Source of the DNA: Imbricaverruca yamaguchii
Taxonomy: Eukaryota; Arthropoda; Thecostraca; Neoverrucidae
Assembly (NCBI GenBank): GCA_034440575.1
Contig: JAOTOL010001433.1
Location: 692,001 to 756,000, forward strand
Length of the DNA stretch: 64,000 nt
Reading direction: 5' to 3'
A program made the translations under genes and the position numbers. Each line of letters opens with the position of its first letter. Position 1 is the stretch's first letter. A model generated the notes under the pieces. The model saw only the letters and a list, made by a program, of their open reading frames with translations. It searched no databases and was not told the origin of the DNA. This document shows, one piece after another, positions 63,244 to 64,000 of this stretch.

Positions 63244-63559
63244 TTAAGTGGTCGTCTTTGAGTGTTGAAGCTAGTAGGATGCAGAAGCAGTCTAACAGGA
63301 TTTGTCCCATGCTTAATGTGATGTTGCAGGTGTCGCAGTGAGGTGTTTATTGGTCATCATCTAGTTGAGACTGTTAGTTTAGTGCAGCCGGTTCAAAGTC
63401 TAGCGATGATGACCTTTTGTCGGTGGGATTGATTTGATGTGTTTCATGCGTTCACCGTTGTTTTGATGTCGTGGGTGTGGTTGGATGTGTGTTGTATCCA
63501 TGTGTTCTGGCAATGCGGACTTGTATGGCGTGATAGGAGTGCTTTGCAATCATCTGCAC

Positions 63560-64000
63560 GAATATTCCATACTGAGGTAAGTGTTTAATGCTAAGGCTTG
63601 CTTTGCGAAGCGATCTGCTTCTTCATTACCTGGAATGTTGGTGTGGCCCGGTATCTGGAGGAAGGAAAAGCTATTGTTTACGTTACGGGCCATGATTTGT
63701 TGGATTCTGTCAAAGGCTGGATATGGACAGTCATGGGTGTTGCTAATTGACTGAAGTACTAATTTGCAATCTGAGCAAATTACTACGTCCTAGCTTTACG
63801 CCTCATTAGAATGGCGATAGCGGTCATAATGGCCAGTGCTTCAGCGGAGTGGATGGAGAGGTTATTGGGTAGACGCCTGGAAAGCCTGAGGCCTGGTCCA
63901 GTGATGCCGACGCCTGCCATGACCTCGTGTTTCGATACACCCGCGAATGCCAGTGCTTTTATTGTTGTCAGCAGCGAATTTGTGGAAGATACCAGGCATT
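63560..64000 (-). pseudogene. LINE RNase H fragment, runs off the window
   Basis: Minus-strand translation shows SIHSAEALAIMTAIAIL, then SDCKLVLQSISNTHDCPYPA, then FLQIPGHTNIPGNEEADRFA. These are the catalytic-Glu, Asp and GN-x-x-AD regions of a retrotransposon RNase H. A frame break lies near 63790 (around CTAGGACGTAG). It belongs to an I-type LINE. Confidence 0.8.

Overview
This is a eukaryotic, probably arthropod, genomic window. Genes are split by spliceosomal introns, exons are very GC-rich, and introns and intergenic DNA are filled with tRNA-derived SINEs, non-LTR retrotransposon (LINE) fragments, small non-autonomous DNA transposons and minisatellites. TTAGG-type runs (for example 15800-15836, 16379-16397, 16791-16804) scattered in the AT-rich parts fit an arthropod. 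The lineage within arthropods (a crustacean is my guess) is not settled by the sequence.

Three protein-coding genes could be rebuilt exon by exon with consistent splice phases. (1) A RUSF1 (C16orf58, RUS/DUF647 family) orthologue lies on the minus strand at 12477-719, with five exons and 436 codons, and is complete. (2) A PRELID3B/slowmo orthologue, a mitochondrial intermembrane-space lipid carrier, lies on the plus strand at 15187-21773, with four exons and 229 codons, and is complete. It is head-to-head with RUSF1. (3) A NUP153 nuclear-basket nucleoporin orthologue lies on the plus strand at 41471-58648. Seven exons from exon 2 to the stop give 1497 codons, five RanBP2-type zinc fingers, a large FG domain and the conserved basic C-terminus. 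The short first exon was not found.

Layout: 0.7-12.5 kb RUSF1, whose intron 2 holds a ~4.9 kb array of 46-bp units; 12.5-15.2 kb AT-rich intergenic DNA; 15.2-21.8 kb PRELID3B; 21.8-41.3 kb gene-poor DNA with SINEs, LINE remnants, palindromes and a cluster of CRE (TGACGTCA) sites; 41.3-59.4 kb NUP153; 59.4-64 kb repeats, including a piggyBac-like element and a minus-strand LINE.

The most notable signal is that two unrelated genes each carry a minisatellite whose unit spans an intron/exon junction. In RUSF1 about 100 copies of '3' splice site + first 33 coding bases' lie just upstream of the true exon 3. Their 46-bp period breaks the reading frame. In NUP153 exon 3 a smaller array repeats the acceptor in units of 30 and 21 bp, which preserve the frame. 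The second signal is a 3' hairpin tail shared by the LINE, by several tRNA-derived SINE families and by solo insertions as short as 42-54 bp flanked by target-site duplications. This points to one LINE machinery mobilising many RNAs through that tail.
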